Shown here in pieces: positions 34,211-42,503 of a stretch of DNA of 64,000 nt. Location: NCBI GenBank assembly GCA_016710465.1, contig JADJVS010000014.1, forward strand, positions 1,364,001-1,428,000, written 5' to 3'. Below the pieces are notes generated by a model. The model saw only the letters and a list, made by a program, of their open reading frames with translations, was not told the origin of the DNA and searched no databases. This DNA is from Sulfuritalea sp. (GTDB lineage: Bacteria; Pseudomonadota; Gammaproteobacteria; Burkholderiales; Rhodocyclaceae). Both the position numbers and the translations under genes were made by a program. The first letter of the stretch is position 1; each line of letters opens with the position of its first letter.

Positions 34211-34807
34211 ATGATCAAAGCGTCCATCCTTGCGCTAGCGGCGACACTGCTGCTGTCGGCGTGTGCCACCGGCGTCCAGTCGCCCGTCGTGCGTTTCGAC
34301 CGCCAGGTCAACTACGGCGATGCCAAGTCCGTCGAACTGGTGACCAACGAGTTCGGTTCGTCCGACCTGCAGATGATCGCGGAAAAAATGGTCGGCAGCC
34401 TGCTTGAAACCGGCATCTTCCAGGGGCGGCCGACCGTGACCATTTCGACGGTCAAGAACAAGACCAGCGAATATGTCGATACCACCAATGTCATGAACTC
34501 GATCCAGACCGCGCTGGTCAAGTCGGGCAAGGTCAGGTTCACGCGGTCCATCAACGAGATGCAGGCCGGGGTCGACGAGCTGCAACGGCAGAACCAGAGC
34601 GGGCTCTACAAGAGCAAGACCACCGCCAAGGTCGGTCAGATGACGGCGGCCAAGTACAGCATGGAAGGCGAACTGACCAGCATCGTCAAGCAGAACAACA
34701 CCACCAAGGATGTTTTCTACAAATTCACCCTGAAGCTGTTCGATGTCGAAGAGGGCACGATCGAGTGGCAGGACGAAAAGGAAATCCGCAAGACCAGCAA
34801 GCGCTGA
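34211..34807 (+). CDS. lpoB: Penicillin-binding protein activator LpoB
   Basis: A 198-residue lipoprotein (signal ALAATLLLSACATG) with the LpoB fold: GSSDLQMIAEKMVGSLLETGIF, VKNKTSEYVDTTNVMNSIQTALVKSGKVRFT, and KYSMEGELTSIVKQNNTTKDVFYKFTLKLFDVEEGTIEWQDEKEI. LpoB anchors in the outer membrane and reaches through the peptidoglycan to activate PBP1B. The long flexible linker of the E. coli protein is short here. It follows ycfL and the chimeric ORF and is followed at 12 bp by a related CsgG-like protein. Confidence 0.92.
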   Translation: MIKASILALAATLLLSACATGVQSPVVRFDRQVNYGDAKSVELVTNEFGSSDLQMIAEKMVGSLLETGIFQGRPTVTISTVKNKTSEYVDTTNVMNSIQTALVKSGKVRFTRSINEMQAGVDELQRQNQSGLYKSKTTAKVGQMTAAKYSMEGELTSIVKQNNTTKDVFYKFTLKLFDVEEGTIEWQDEKEIRKTSKR

Positions 34808-34819
34808 TCGGAGGCAATC

Positions 34820-35698
34820 ATGAAATTTTCTGGACTATTCCGCATCCTGCCGATCATCGGCGCAATCGCGATTGCTTCGCCGGTGCTGGCCCAGCCCGTG
34901 CCGAAAATTGCGGTGACTGACCTCGCCTATTCGCAAACCGTCGCCGAATATTTCGAGGCGGTGACCGTCAAGGCAACATCCAATGTCCATGCCAACAAGG
35001 CAACCCTGACCACCGACAGCCAGACCACCGGCAGCTACGTGGCGGGAACCCATACCTATATCGATCACCGCGAACTGGGTTCCTTCTCCAACGACATCAA
35101 GGGCGCGCTGCTTCGCGGCACCACCTTTCGCCTGGTCCAGGGCAAGCGCTTCGATGGCGGGGACCCGCAGCCGACCAAGGCGGAGCAGGCCTTGAACCAG
35201 CTCAACACCGGCAAGATCGCGAAGCCGGTCAGGCAGCCCGATGTCAAGGACATCATTGCCCGGATCAAGAAGGGAGAGTTCCCGGGCACCGACTATGTTC
35301 TGTTCGGCGTGTTGTCGAACGTCGAATTCCGTAATGAGGTTTCCCCGCTACAGGGCACCAGCAGCGCCACCCGGCAATTCAGCCTTGACCTGCTGGCGGA
35401 TTTCTCGCTGATCAACACCAAGACTTACGAGATCAAGGCGGCCTTCTCGGCCCAGGGCGCGGGCAGCGAAACCAAGATATTCTCGGGTCGTGGGGATGTC
35501 ATTCCGCCGAACCGTTCGAAGGTGATGCGCGAAACGTCCCAGGCCCTGGCCAAGAACGTCTTCGAACAGTTGGTCGATCAGCTTGCCCTGTCCGATCCGG
35601 CGATGGGCGGCCGGGTTCGTCCGCAGATGAGCGGCGGCGGGCATGCGGCCCCCCAGGCTGTCCAACCCGCGGGTGAGCAGGTGCAAGTCCTGAAGTAG
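34820..35698 (+). CDS. CsgG/LpoB-like exported protein
   Basis: A 292-residue protein with a signal peptide (IIGAIAIASPVLAQPVP) and no lipobox. The start KIAVTDLAYSQTVAEYFE and the later TDYVLFGVLSNVEFRNEVSPLQGTSSATRQFSLDLLADFSLINTKTYEIKAAFSAQGAG are of the CsgG/curli-assembly-like superfamily to which LpoB belongs. It is larger than LpoB and may form a periplasmic partner. The exact function is unknown. It belongs to the same unit as COG3014, ycfL and lpoB. Confidence 0.8.
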   Translation: MKFSGLFRILPIIGAIAIASPVLAQPVPKIAVTDLAYSQTVAEYFEAVTVKATSNVHANKATLTTDSQTTGSYVAGTHTYIDHRELGSFSNDIKGALLRGTTFRLVQGKRFDGGDPQPTKAEQALNQLNTGKIAKPVRQPDVKDIIARIKKGEFPGTDYVLFGVLSNVEFRNEVSPLQGTSSATRQFSLDLLADFSLINTKTYEIKAAFSAQGAGSETKIFSGRGDVIPPNRSKVMRETSQALAKNVFEQLVDQLALSDPAMGGRVRPQMSGGGHAAPQAVQPAGEQVQVLK

Positions 35699-35707
35699 TC
35701 GTCGCGC

Positions 35708-36673
35708 TTGGCGCTACTTGCTGTCAGGCAAGCATGCTTGGCGCTTGGACTCCTCGCGACCGCTTGCAGTGCCTGGGAGCCGGCTTCCGGCGGGGTAGTC
35801 CCGACTGCAATGCCGCCGGGCTGGCGTGCAGAGGCAGTCAGCGGCGCTTCGCCGGAGCGCCCCATCATTGCCTTGCGTCGCGAACCGGCCGATGGTCCCC
35901 CACTGTTCCGTCTGATCGTCATTCCCGGTTCGGGATGTACGGGTTTCGCGCCGATTGCGGGCAGGTATTTCAACGGGCTGACAAAGGCGCAGATCATTGT
36001 GCTGCACAAGCCGTATTCGAACGTGCATGCCGGGCCGGCGCCCGCCGAATGTTCAGCGGAGTTTGTCGGTCATGACGCGCTTGGCAACTGGCGCGACGAT
36101 GTGCTGGCCGCCTTGAGGCAACTGGATTCCGGCGCCGCAAAGAGCTTGCCGACCATCGTGCTCGGTATATCCGAGGGAGCTGAGATCCTGCCCTACCTCC
36201 TGCTTGCGGTAGCCAATCCCATGGGCATGGTGCTGCTCTCGGCAACGGGGCTCGATCCGGCTGTCGCCGGCGAAATGCAAGCCGAAAGACTGGGCCAGGG
36301 CGCGGCCTGGATGCGCCTCAAGGAAACATCGGCATCGAGTCAGCCGGATCACACCGTTGTCGAAGGCCGCAGCCTGCGCTATTGGCGCGACCTGTTCGGC
36401 TGGAGGCTTACCGATGTGCTTGCCGCGTCCGGCATTCCGGTGCTGCGGGTCTGGGGAAGCGACGACGCCTTGGTGCCTCGTGAGGCCTATGCTGCCCTGC
36501 GCTCGATGCCGGCCGCGCGGCACCTGCGTTTATGCAATTGGCGCCTGCCGGACGCCGATCACGGTTTGCAGGGGCCCCATGGCGATGGCATTCAGATGCT
36601 CTGGCCGCGCCTGGAGCGCTGGGCCGTGTCGGGGCGGTTGGAATGCCCGGACGATCCGTTCCAGAGACCGTGA
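35708..36673 (+). CDS. Alpha/beta hydrolase-like lipoprotein
   Basis: About 321 residues from a TTG start 9 bp after the previous gene. The N-terminus has a lipobox (LGLLATAC). The nucleophile elbow is LGISEGAEI (G-x-S-x-G), with a likely acid in VWGSDDALVP and histidine in DADHGLQG, a complete catalytic triad in the right order. The substrate is unknown. No ATG occurs before the hydrolase core, which supports the TTG start. The gene closes the lipoprotein cluster and is followed by the IS1380. Confidence 0.75.
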   Translation: MALLAVRQACLALGLLATACSAWEPASGGVVPTAMPPGWRAEAVSGASPERPIIALRREPADGPPLFRLIVIPGSGCTGFAPIAGRYFNGLTKAQIIVLHKPYSNVHAGPAPAECSAEFVGHDALGNWRDDVLAALRQLDSGAAKSLPTIVLGISEGAEILPYLLLAVANPMGMVLLSATGLDPAVAGEMQAERLGQGAAWMRLKETSASSQPDHTVVEGRSLRYWRDLFGWRLTDVLAASGIPVLRVWGSDDALVPREAYAALRSMPAARHLRLCNWRLPDADHGLQGPHGDGIQMLWPRLERWAVSGRLECPDDPFQRP

Positions 36674-36726
36674 AATGCCTCCAGGCAGCGGCAGACCCTG
36701 CGTGCGCCGGGCTGGTGCCACCCTGG

Positions 36727-38306
36727 CCTAGCCCGAATATTTCACGAAAGTAGGTCGGCGGAATCGCCGTGAGGCGCGTTAATACTGGTGTCGAGACAGG
36801 ATTAACGGAGTATTCCGCCGATGCCAAATTGTACGCGTGGGGACATGGAGTTTGGGCGCCTGGGTCGTTGCACGATTGAGGCGAATTTTGAGGGTGGCGC
36901 GCTCAGTTCCGATGGTGGCCTGATGCTGCTGCGGCAAGTCGACCGGCGCATTGGATTGTCACGTGCGGTAGCGGAAGCACTGCACGACCCACGGGATCAG
37001 GATCGCATCACGCATGAAATGCGCGACCTGGTCGCCCAACGACTGTATGCCCTGTGCTGCGGGTACGAAGACCTGAACGACCATGCCGCCCTGCGCAACG
37101 ATCCGCTGATGCAAACCGCCGTGGGCCGGCCGGATGAACTGGGCAGCAGCCCGACCCTGTGTCGGTTGGAACAGCGGACCACGCGATCGGACATCGTGGC
37201 CTTGAACCGGGTGCTGATCGACCAGTTCATTGCCAGCCAGGCGACCTGTCCGGAGGAACTGGTGCTGGACATCGACGCCTCCGACATCCCGCTGCACGGG
37301 GAACAGGAACAGACCGAGTTCCACGCCTACTACGACCACTACTGCTACCTGCCCCTGTATGTGTTCGCTGGCAAGGCCATGCTCGCCTGCGTCCTGCGCC
37401 GCAGCCGGATCGACGGTGCCAAGCATGCGGCCGCCGTAATCAAGCTGATCGTGACCCGGCTGCGCCAGACCTGGCCGGCCCTGCGGATCATTGTGCGCGG
37501 GGATTCCGGCTTCTGCCGGCAACGCCTGATTCGCTGGTGCGAACGCCGTGCCGTGGGCTACGTCATCGGGATGGCGAGGAATGCCCGTCTGCATCGCCAC
37601 GTAGCTGACTGGGAGCAGACGATGGCGCAGGCTTTCCACGACACCGGGGTCAAGCAGCGACTGATCCGGCAGTTCTCTTACGCCGCCAAGAGCTGGGATC
37701 GCGAGCGGCGCTTGATCACCCGCCTGGAGTTTGGTACCCAAGGCACCAATCCGCGCTTCATCGTGACCAACCTCGACCGTCCTGCCGAGGAGCTGTATGA
37801 CGACCTCTACTGCCAGCGGGGCGAGGCCGAGAACCGGATCAAGGAAACCCAACTGGATCTGTTCGGCACGCGCGCCAGTTGCCACAAGTTCCTGGCCAAC
37901 TGGCTGCGCATCTTGTTCTCGGCATTGGCTTACACGCTGATGCAACGCCTGCGCGAGATCGCGCTCCGGCACACCGATCTGGCGAAGGCCACGGCGGCCA
38001 CAATCCGCGTAAAACTGCTCAAGATCGGGGCGGCGGTGATTCGCAATACGCGGCGCATTCGCATCCTGCTGGCGTCGCACCATCCGTTGCGCGATATCTA
38101 CTTCATCGCCGCCAACGCCTTGGCGTCCCCATAGCCACATCCGAGTGCGTCCCCGACATGCTGATCTTCGGGGGTTGGGGGAAGTCCGTCTGAAATTCGC
38201 TTATTTGATCAAGATTTGATCAAATGCCTCCACACGCATCACGATCAACCCGTCCAGCATATCTACCCACCCAAATCATAGGGGCTGGTGAAATATCCGG
38301 GTTAGG
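36727..38306 (+). mobile_element. IS1380-family insertion sequence
   Basis: The left end CCTAGCCCGAATATTTCACGA (36727 on) and the reverse complement of the right end, CCTAACCCGGATATTTCACC (38306 back), are inverted repeats of about 20 bp with few mismatches. The element is 1580 bp and carries one transposase. No matching 4-bp target duplication is visible (CTGG on the left, CAAA on the right), so the ends may have been altered later. The right end overlaps the trpC stop codon. Bases 38207-38223 hold two TTGATCAA palindromes in tandem. Confidence 0.88.
36821..38134 (+). CDS. IS1380-family transposase
   Basis: A 437-residue transposase with a well-conserved IS1380 N-terminus (FEGGALSSDGGLMLLRQVDRRIGL), LVAQRLYALCCGYEDLNDHAALRNDP, and the catalytic segments LVLDIDASDIPLHG, IIVRGDSGFCRQRLIRWCE and QRGEAENRIKETQLDLF (D, D, E). 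It appears complete and possibly active. It was the youngest-looking insertion next to the trp operon, since its frame is uninterrupted. Confidence 0.95.
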   Translation: MPNCTRGDMEFGRLGRCTIEANFEGGALSSDGGLMLLRQVDRRIGLSRAVAEALHDPRDQDRITHEMRDLVAQRLYALCCGYEDLNDHAALRNDPLMQTAVGRPDELGSSPTLCRLEQRTTRSDIVALNRVLIDQFIASQATCPEELVLDIDASDIPLHGEQEQTEFHAYYDHYCYLPLYVFAGKAMLACVLRRSRIDGAKHAAAVIKLIVTRLRQTWPALRIIVRGDSGFCRQRLIRWCERRAVGYVIGMARNARLHRHVADWEQTMAQAFHDTGVKQRLIRQFSYAAKSWDRERRLITRLEFGTQGTNPRFIVTNLDRPAEELYDDLYCQRGEAENRIKETQLDLFGTRASCHKFLANWLRILFSALAYTLMQRLREIALRHTDLAKATAATIRVKLLKIGAAVIRNTRRIRILLASHHPLRDIYFIAANALASP

Positions 38307-39105
38307 CAAATAGTCGCGCCAGCTCTTCGCCTGGCGACGGCGCGCGCATGAAGGCCTCGCCGACGAGGAAGGCGCGTACGCCGCGCGCGGTCATCAATGC
38401 GACGTCAGTAGGCGCTAGGATGCCCGACTCGGTGACCACGATGCGGTCGGCCGGGATGCGGCCGAGCTGCGCCAACGTGGTGTCGAGATCGACCTCAAAG
38501 GTCCGCAGGTTGCGGTTGTTGATGCCCACCAGCGGCGTCTTGAGCTGCAGCGCGATATCCAGTTCGGCGGCGTCGTGGCATTCCACCAGCACCGACATGC
38601 CCAGCGCGAAGGCGATGGCTTCCATCTCCTGCATCTGTGCCAGCGAGAGCGCATCGACGATCAGCAGGATGGCGTCGGCGCCCATGGCGCGGGCTTCAAA
38701 CACCTGCCAGGGATCGACCAGGAAATCCTTGCGCAGCACCGGCAGCGCGCAGGCGGCGCGCGCCGCGCGCAGGTAGTCGGCCGAGCCCTGGAAGAAGGCC
38801 TGGTCGGTCAGCACCGAAAGACAGGCGGCGCCATGCTTCGCGTAGTCCGCGGCAATCTCCGCCGGGCGGAAATCGGCACGGATTACGCCTTTGGACGGGC
38901 TGGCCTTTTTGATTTCGGCGATTACCGCCGCGCATTTCGCCGTAGTACCAGCGCCGACTCTTGAAAGTATTGCGCCAGCAAAGCCTCTTGCCGGCGCCTG
39001 TGCTTCGGCTTCGGCGCGCAACGCGGCCAGTGGCCTGGCAGACTTGCCCGCAGCGACCTCCTCGCGTTTTACGGCAAGGATTTTTTCGAGGATGTCGGCG
39101 GCCAT
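38302..39105 (-). CDS. trpC: Indole-3-glycerol phosphate synthase
   Basis: A 267-residue TIM-barrel enzyme with the conserved AAVIAEIKKASPSKGVIR, SVLTDQAFFQGSADYL, LPVLRKDFLVDPWQV, VECHDAAELDIAL, VGINNRNLRTFEVDL and VTESGILAPTDV. It closes the indole ring in tryptophan synthesis. The stop TAA, and two bases of the last codon, lie in the IS1380 inverted repeat, so the natural C-terminus has been lost or replaced at its very end. Residues 47-60 (SRVGAGTTAKC) contain an AGTCGGCG-type repeat. The start overlaps the trpD stop (TGATG). Confidence 0.95.
   Translation of the reverse strand: MAADILEKILAVKREEVAAGKSARPLAALRAEAEAQAPARGFAGAILSRVGAGTTAKCAAVIAEIKKASPSKGVIRADFRPAEIAADYAKHGAACLSVLTDQAFFQGSADYLRAARAACALPVLRKDFLVDPWQVFEARAMGADAILLIVDALSLAQMQEMEAIAFALGMSVLVECHDAAELDIALQLKTPLVGINNRNLRTFEVDLDTTLAQLGRIPADRIVVTESGILAPTDVALMTARGVRAFLVGEAFMRAPSPGEELARLFA
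38935..38965 (-). repeat. AGTCGGCG-type repeat inside trpC
   Basis: On the coding strand TTCAAGAGTCGGCGCTGGTA continues to CTACGGCGAAAT, a close match to the family consensus. It codes for RVGAG, the same peptide as the copy in norD. Confidence 0.7.
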
Positions 39106-40142
39106 CAGCCGAACTTCTTGGTGAAGGCGACGAAGTCGTCGAGCTTCTTGCGCGCCGCGCCGCTGGCGATGGCCTCGCGGGCCCTGGCGATGCCGTTGCC
39201 TACCGAGTCGGCGAGGTTGGCCGTGTACAGCGCGGCACCGGCATTCAGGGTGACGATCTCGCGCGGCGTGCCCGGCTTGTTTTCCAGCGCCTCGAACATC
39301 ATGGCTTTCGATTCCGCCGCATCGGCGACGCGCAGGCCGCGGTTGGAAACCATGGCCAGACCGTAGTCCTCGGGGTGGATTTCGTACTCGGTGATCTTGC
39401 CGTTCTTCAATTCGCCGACCAGGGTGGCGGCGCCGAGCGAGATCTCGTCCATGCCGTCCTTGCCCCAGACCACCATGACGTGGTCGGCGCCAAGCTGCTG
39501 CATGACGCGCACCTGGATGCCGACGAGGTCGGGATGGAATACGCCCATCAGCGTGTTCGGCGCCCCGGCCGGGTTGGTCAGCGGGCCGAGGATGTTGAAG
39601 ATGGTGCGCACGCCCATTTCGCGCCGCACTGGGGCGACGTTCTTCATCGCCGGATGGTGGTTGGGCGCGAACATGAAGCCGCAGCCGATGGCCTCGATGC
39701 ATTCGCCGACCTGCGCCGGCGTCAGCATGATATTGGCGCCCAGCGCTTCGAGCACGTCGGCGGCACCGGACTTCGACGACACGCTGCGGTTGCCGTGCTT
39801 GGCCACCGTGGCGCCGGCGGCGGCGGCGACGAACATCGAAGCGGTGGAGATGTTGAAGGTATGCGCGCCGTCGCCGCCGGTGCCGACGATGTCCACGAAT
39901 TGGGCGCGGTTGGCAAACCCCTGCGGCGTGTCGACCTTGGTCGACAGCTCGCGCATCACCATCGCCGCGGCGGAGATTTCGCCTATGGTCTCCTTCTTCA
40001 CGCGCAGGCCGGTGAGGATGGCGGCGACCATCAGCGGCGAGATCTCGCCTTGCATGATCTGCCGCATCAGGTGCAGCATCTCGTCGTGGAAGATTTCTCG
40101 ATGTTCGATGGTGCGCTGTAGCGCTTCTTGCGGCGTGATCAT
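39105..40142 (-). CDS. trpD: Anthranilate phosphoribosyltransferase
   Basis: A 345-residue enzyme with VDIVGTGGDGAHTFNISTASMFVAAAAGATVAKHGNRSVSSKSGAADVLEALG, the PRPP-binding GTGGD and substrate-binding segments, and HHPAMKNVAPVRREMGVRTIFNILGPLTNPA. It joins anthranilate to phosphoribosyl pyrophosphate. Length is normal. It overlaps trpC. A gap of about 110 bp with no recognised feature separates it from trpG. Confidence 0.97.
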   Translation of the reverse strand: MITPQEALQRTIEHREIFHDEMLHLMRQIMQGEISPLMVAAILTGLRVKKETIGEISAAAMVMRELSTKVDTPQGFANRAQFVDIVGTGGDGAHTFNISTASMFVAAAAGATVAKHGNRSVSSKSGAADVLEALGANIMLTPAQVGECIEAIGCGFMFAPNHHPAMKNVAPVRREMGVRTIFNILGPLTNPAGAPNTLMGVFHPDLVGIQVRVMQQLGADHVMVVWGKDGMDEISLGAATLVGELKNGKITEYEIHPEDYGLAMVSNRGLRVADAAESKAMMFEALENKPGTPREIVTLNAGAALYTANLADSVGNGIARAREAIASGAARKKLDDFVAFTKKFG

Positions 40143-40254
40143 GATGCCTCCGATGGGCCGCCCCGAGGAGGCAGCAAGTCAAGATCCGGAAGCCGCGAAT
40201 GCGGCTGAACCAGCGTCACCCCCGTCCTCGGGAAGGGGGCTGGGGGGAAGGCCC

Positions 40255-40827
40255 TCACGCGGAAGCTTCCTTCAAGAAATTTTTCAGCAAGTCGTGGCCG
40301 GCTTCGGTGGCAATCGATTCGGGGTGGAACTGCACGCCTTCGAGCGCGAATTCCCGGTGGCGCACGCCCATGATCTCGCCGTCGTCAGTCCAGGCCGTGA
40401 CTTCTAGGCAGTCGGGCAGGGTCTCGCGGCGGATCGCCAGCGAGTGGTAGCGCACCACTGTCAGCGGATTGGGCAGGCCGGCGAAGATGCCCTTGCCCTC
40501 GTGATGCACGGGCGAGGTCTTGCCGTGCATCAGTTGCTGGGCATGGACGATCTCGCCGCCGAAGGCCGCACCGATGCTCTGGTGGCCGAGGCAGACGCCG
40601 AGCAGCGGGACCTTACCGGCGAATTCGCGGATCGTCGCCACCGAGATGCCGGCCTCGGCCGGCGAGCAGGGGCCGGGCGAGATCACGATGCGCGCCGGCT
40701 GCATGGCGGCGATCTCCTTCAGCGTGATGGCGTCATTGCGAAAGACCTTGACCTCCTCGCCGAGTTCGCCGAAGTACTGCACCAGGTTGTAGGTGAAGCT
40801 GTCGTAGTTGTCGATCATGAGAAGCAT
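40255..40827 (-). CDS. trpG: Anthranilate synthase glutamine amidotransferase subunit
   Basis: A 190-residue class I amidotransferase: MLLMIDNYDSFTYNLVQYF at the start, GVCLGHQSIGAAFGG with the nucleophile Cys, and EGVQFHPESIATEAG with the His-Glu pair. It supplies ammonia to TrpE and may also serve PabB. The ATG at 40827 is preferred over the upstream in-frame ATG (40845) because GAGGAG lies at proper distance. It follows trpE by 10 bp. Confidence 0.96.
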   Translation of the reverse strand: MLLMIDNYDSFTYNLVQYFGELGEEVKVFRNDAITLKEIAAMQPARIVISPGPCSPAEAGISVATIREFAGKVPLLGVCLGHQSIGAAFGGEIVHAQQLMHGKTSPVHHEGKGIFAGLPNPLTVVRYHSLAIRRETLPDCLEVTAWTDDGEIMGVRHREFALEGVQFHPESIATEAGHDLLKNFLKEASA

Positions 40828-40837
40828 GTTGTTCTCC

Positions 40838-42334
40838 TCACTCAAAACGCGTATCGAGGCCGGACTCGGCCATCTCTGCGGCGCGCAACTGGGCGCGCGC
40901 CTTGTTCAGCGTTTCCTGCCATTCGCTGTCGGGGTCGGAGTCGGCAACGATGCCGGCGCCGGCTTGGACGAAGATGTGGCCGTCCTTGAGCACGGCGGTG
41001 CGGATGGCGATGCACAGGTCCATGTCACCGTTGAAGCCCAGATACCCCGCCGCGCCGGCGTAGATGCCCCGCTTGGAGGGTTCCAGTTCGTCGATGATCT
41101 CCATGGCCCGCACCTTGGGCGCGCCGGAGACGGTGCCGGCGGGGAAGGTGGCCTTGAGCACGCTGGTGGCGCCCTCGTCGTCCTTCAGCGTGGCCTCGAC
41201 ATTGGAGACGATGTGCATCACGTGCGAATAGCGCTCGATGCTGAACTGGTCGGTGACGCGCACCGTTCCGGTCTTGGCCACGCGCCCGGCGTCGTTGCGG
41301 CCGAGGTCGAGCAGCATCAGGTGCTCGGCGCGCTCCTTGGGGTCGGCCAGCAGGTCGGCGGCGAGCGCCTCGTCTTCTGCCGCCGTGGCGCCGCGCTTGC
41401 GCGTGCCGGCGATCGGGCGCACGGTGACGGTCCGCTCCTCGCCGGCGTCTTCGAGGCGCACCAGGATTTCGGGCGAGGCGCCGACGACGTGAAAATCCTG
41501 GAAGTTGAAATAGAACATGTAGGGCGAGGGATTCAGGGTGCGCAGCGCGCGGTAGAGTGCCATCGGGCTGGCGGCGAAAGGCTTCTTCATGCGCTGCGAG
41601 AGCACCACCTGCATGATGTCGCCATCGACGATGTACTGCTTGGCGCGGCGCACCGCGGCCTTGAATTCCTCTTCGCCAAATTCGGATACCGCCGGTGCCG
41701 ACGGCACGCGCACGTCCTCTGGGATCGCCACGGGCGAGCGCAGCCGGCCGAGCAGTTCCTTGAGCCGCGCCTGCGCCTGTTTCCAGGCACCGGGGAAGCC
41801 CGGCTCGGCATAGACGACGAGGCTCAGCTTGCCGGAGAGGTTGTCGACGATGGCGATCTCTTCGGAGAGCAGCAGCAGGATGTCGGGCACACCTTCCATG
41901 CCGGCGGCTTCCGGCTTGTGTGTTTTGGCCAGCCTGGGTTCGACGAAGCGCACCGTGTCGTAGCCGAAGACGCCCACCAGGCCGCCGCAGAAGCGCGGCA
42001 GGCCGGGCAGGTCGGGTACCTTGAAGCGCGCCATGAATTCCGAGATGAAGCTCATCGGGTTGGTGTGGTCGCGGCGCTCGGCGACGCGGTTGCCGCTGAG
42101 CACCATGATGGCGCCATCGACCACCGCGATGCGCGTGCCGGCGGCGAGGCCGATGAAGGAATAGCGGCCGAAGCGCTCGCCGCCCTGCACCGATTCGAGC
42201 AGGTAGGAGTAGGGGTCGTTGGCCAGCTTGAGGTAGATCGACAGCGGTGTATCGAGGTCGGCAAAGGTTTCGAGCGTCACAGGAATGCGGTTGTAGCCCT
42301 CCGCCGCAAGGCGGTTGAATTCGATTTCGGTCAT
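40838..42334 (-). CDS. trpE: Anthranilate synthase component I
   Basis: A 498-residue chorismate-binding enzyme. The N-terminal part contains the tryptophan-feedback segment LLESVQGGERFGRYSFIGL. The catalytic part has GDIMQVVLSQRMKKPF, GASPEILVRLED, RPIAGTRKRGATAAEDEALA, LMLLDLGRNDAGRV and GTVSGAPKVRAMEIIDELE. It makes anthranilate from chorismate. It is preceded by a leader peptide gene and hairpin that suggest transcription attenuation. Length is normal. Confidence 0.98.
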   Translation of the reverse strand: MTEIEFNRLAAEGYNRIPVTLETFADLDTPLSIYLKLANDPYSYLLESVQGGERFGRYSFIGLAAGTRIAVVDGAIMVLSGNRVAERRDHTNPMSFISEFMARFKVPDLPGLPRFCGGLVGVFGYDTVRFVEPRLAKTHKPEAAGMEGVPDILLLLSEEIAIVDNLSGKLSLVVYAEPGFPGAWKQAQARLKELLGRLRSPVAIPEDVRVPSAPAVSEFGEEEFKAAVRRAKQYIVDGDIMQVVLSQRMKKPFAASPMALYRALRTLNPSPYMFYFNFQDFHVVGASPEILVRLEDAGEERTVTVRPIAGTRKRGATAAEDEALAADLLADPKERAEHLMLLDLGRNDAGRVAKTGTVRVTDQFSIERYSHVMHIVSNVEATLKDDEGATSVLKATFPAGTVSGAPKVRAMEIIDELEPSKRGIYAGAAGYLGFNGDMDLCIAIRTAVLKDGHIFVQAGAGIVADSDPDSEWQETLNKARAQLRAAEMAESGLDTRFE

Positions 42335-42369
42335 GGGAAAAGCTCCGGAATAACGGTAAGCAACGACGG

Positions 42370-42390
42370 GCGCGGGCCGTGGGCCGGCGC
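42370..42390 (-). promoter_or_regulatory. Hairpin between trpL and trpE, probable attenuator
   Basis: GCGC-c-GGCC-CAC-GGCC-c-GCGC forms a GC-rich stem with one mismatch and a three-base loop, 10 bases after the trpL stop. GGCC segments in the Trp-codon region could pair with it in an alternative structure. The T-run is weak (CGTCGTTGCTTACCG), so Rho or a structure-only mechanism cannot be excluded. Confidence 0.55.
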
Positions 42391-42399
42391 GGGGAAGGA

Positions 42400-42498
42400 T
42401 CAGCGGCGCGTAAGCGCGAAGGCGAGCCAGGGCCGCCAGGGCCAGGCCTCCGCCCCGAGGGCGTGTTTCCTTGTCGTATGCAGGTTGCGGTGGAGCAT
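42400..42498 (-). CDS. trpL: trp operon leader peptide (32 residues, three Trp codons)
   Basis: An ATG frame of 32 codons lies between the gph stop and trpE. Its core WPWRPW puts three Trp codons within six positions (residues 19-24), far above chance. It ends TRR-stop just before a GC-rich hairpin. This is the layout of a ribosome-mediated attenuator: scarcity of charged tRNA-Trp stalls the ribosome and favours read-through into trpE. No good Shine-Dalgarno sequence is visible before the ATG, and the peptide start may differ. Position, Trp cluster and hairpin together make the call likely. Confidence 0.72.
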   Translation of the reverse strand: MLHRNLHTTRKHALGAEAWPWRPWLAFALTRR

Positions 42499-42503
42499 GG
42501 GGA

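Noticed and set aside
38207..38223. Two TTGATCAA palindromes in tandem, similar to FNR sites
   Set aside because: They lie inside the IS1380 element, and the spacing between TTGAT and ATCAA is not four bases in the combined form. They are part of the element.
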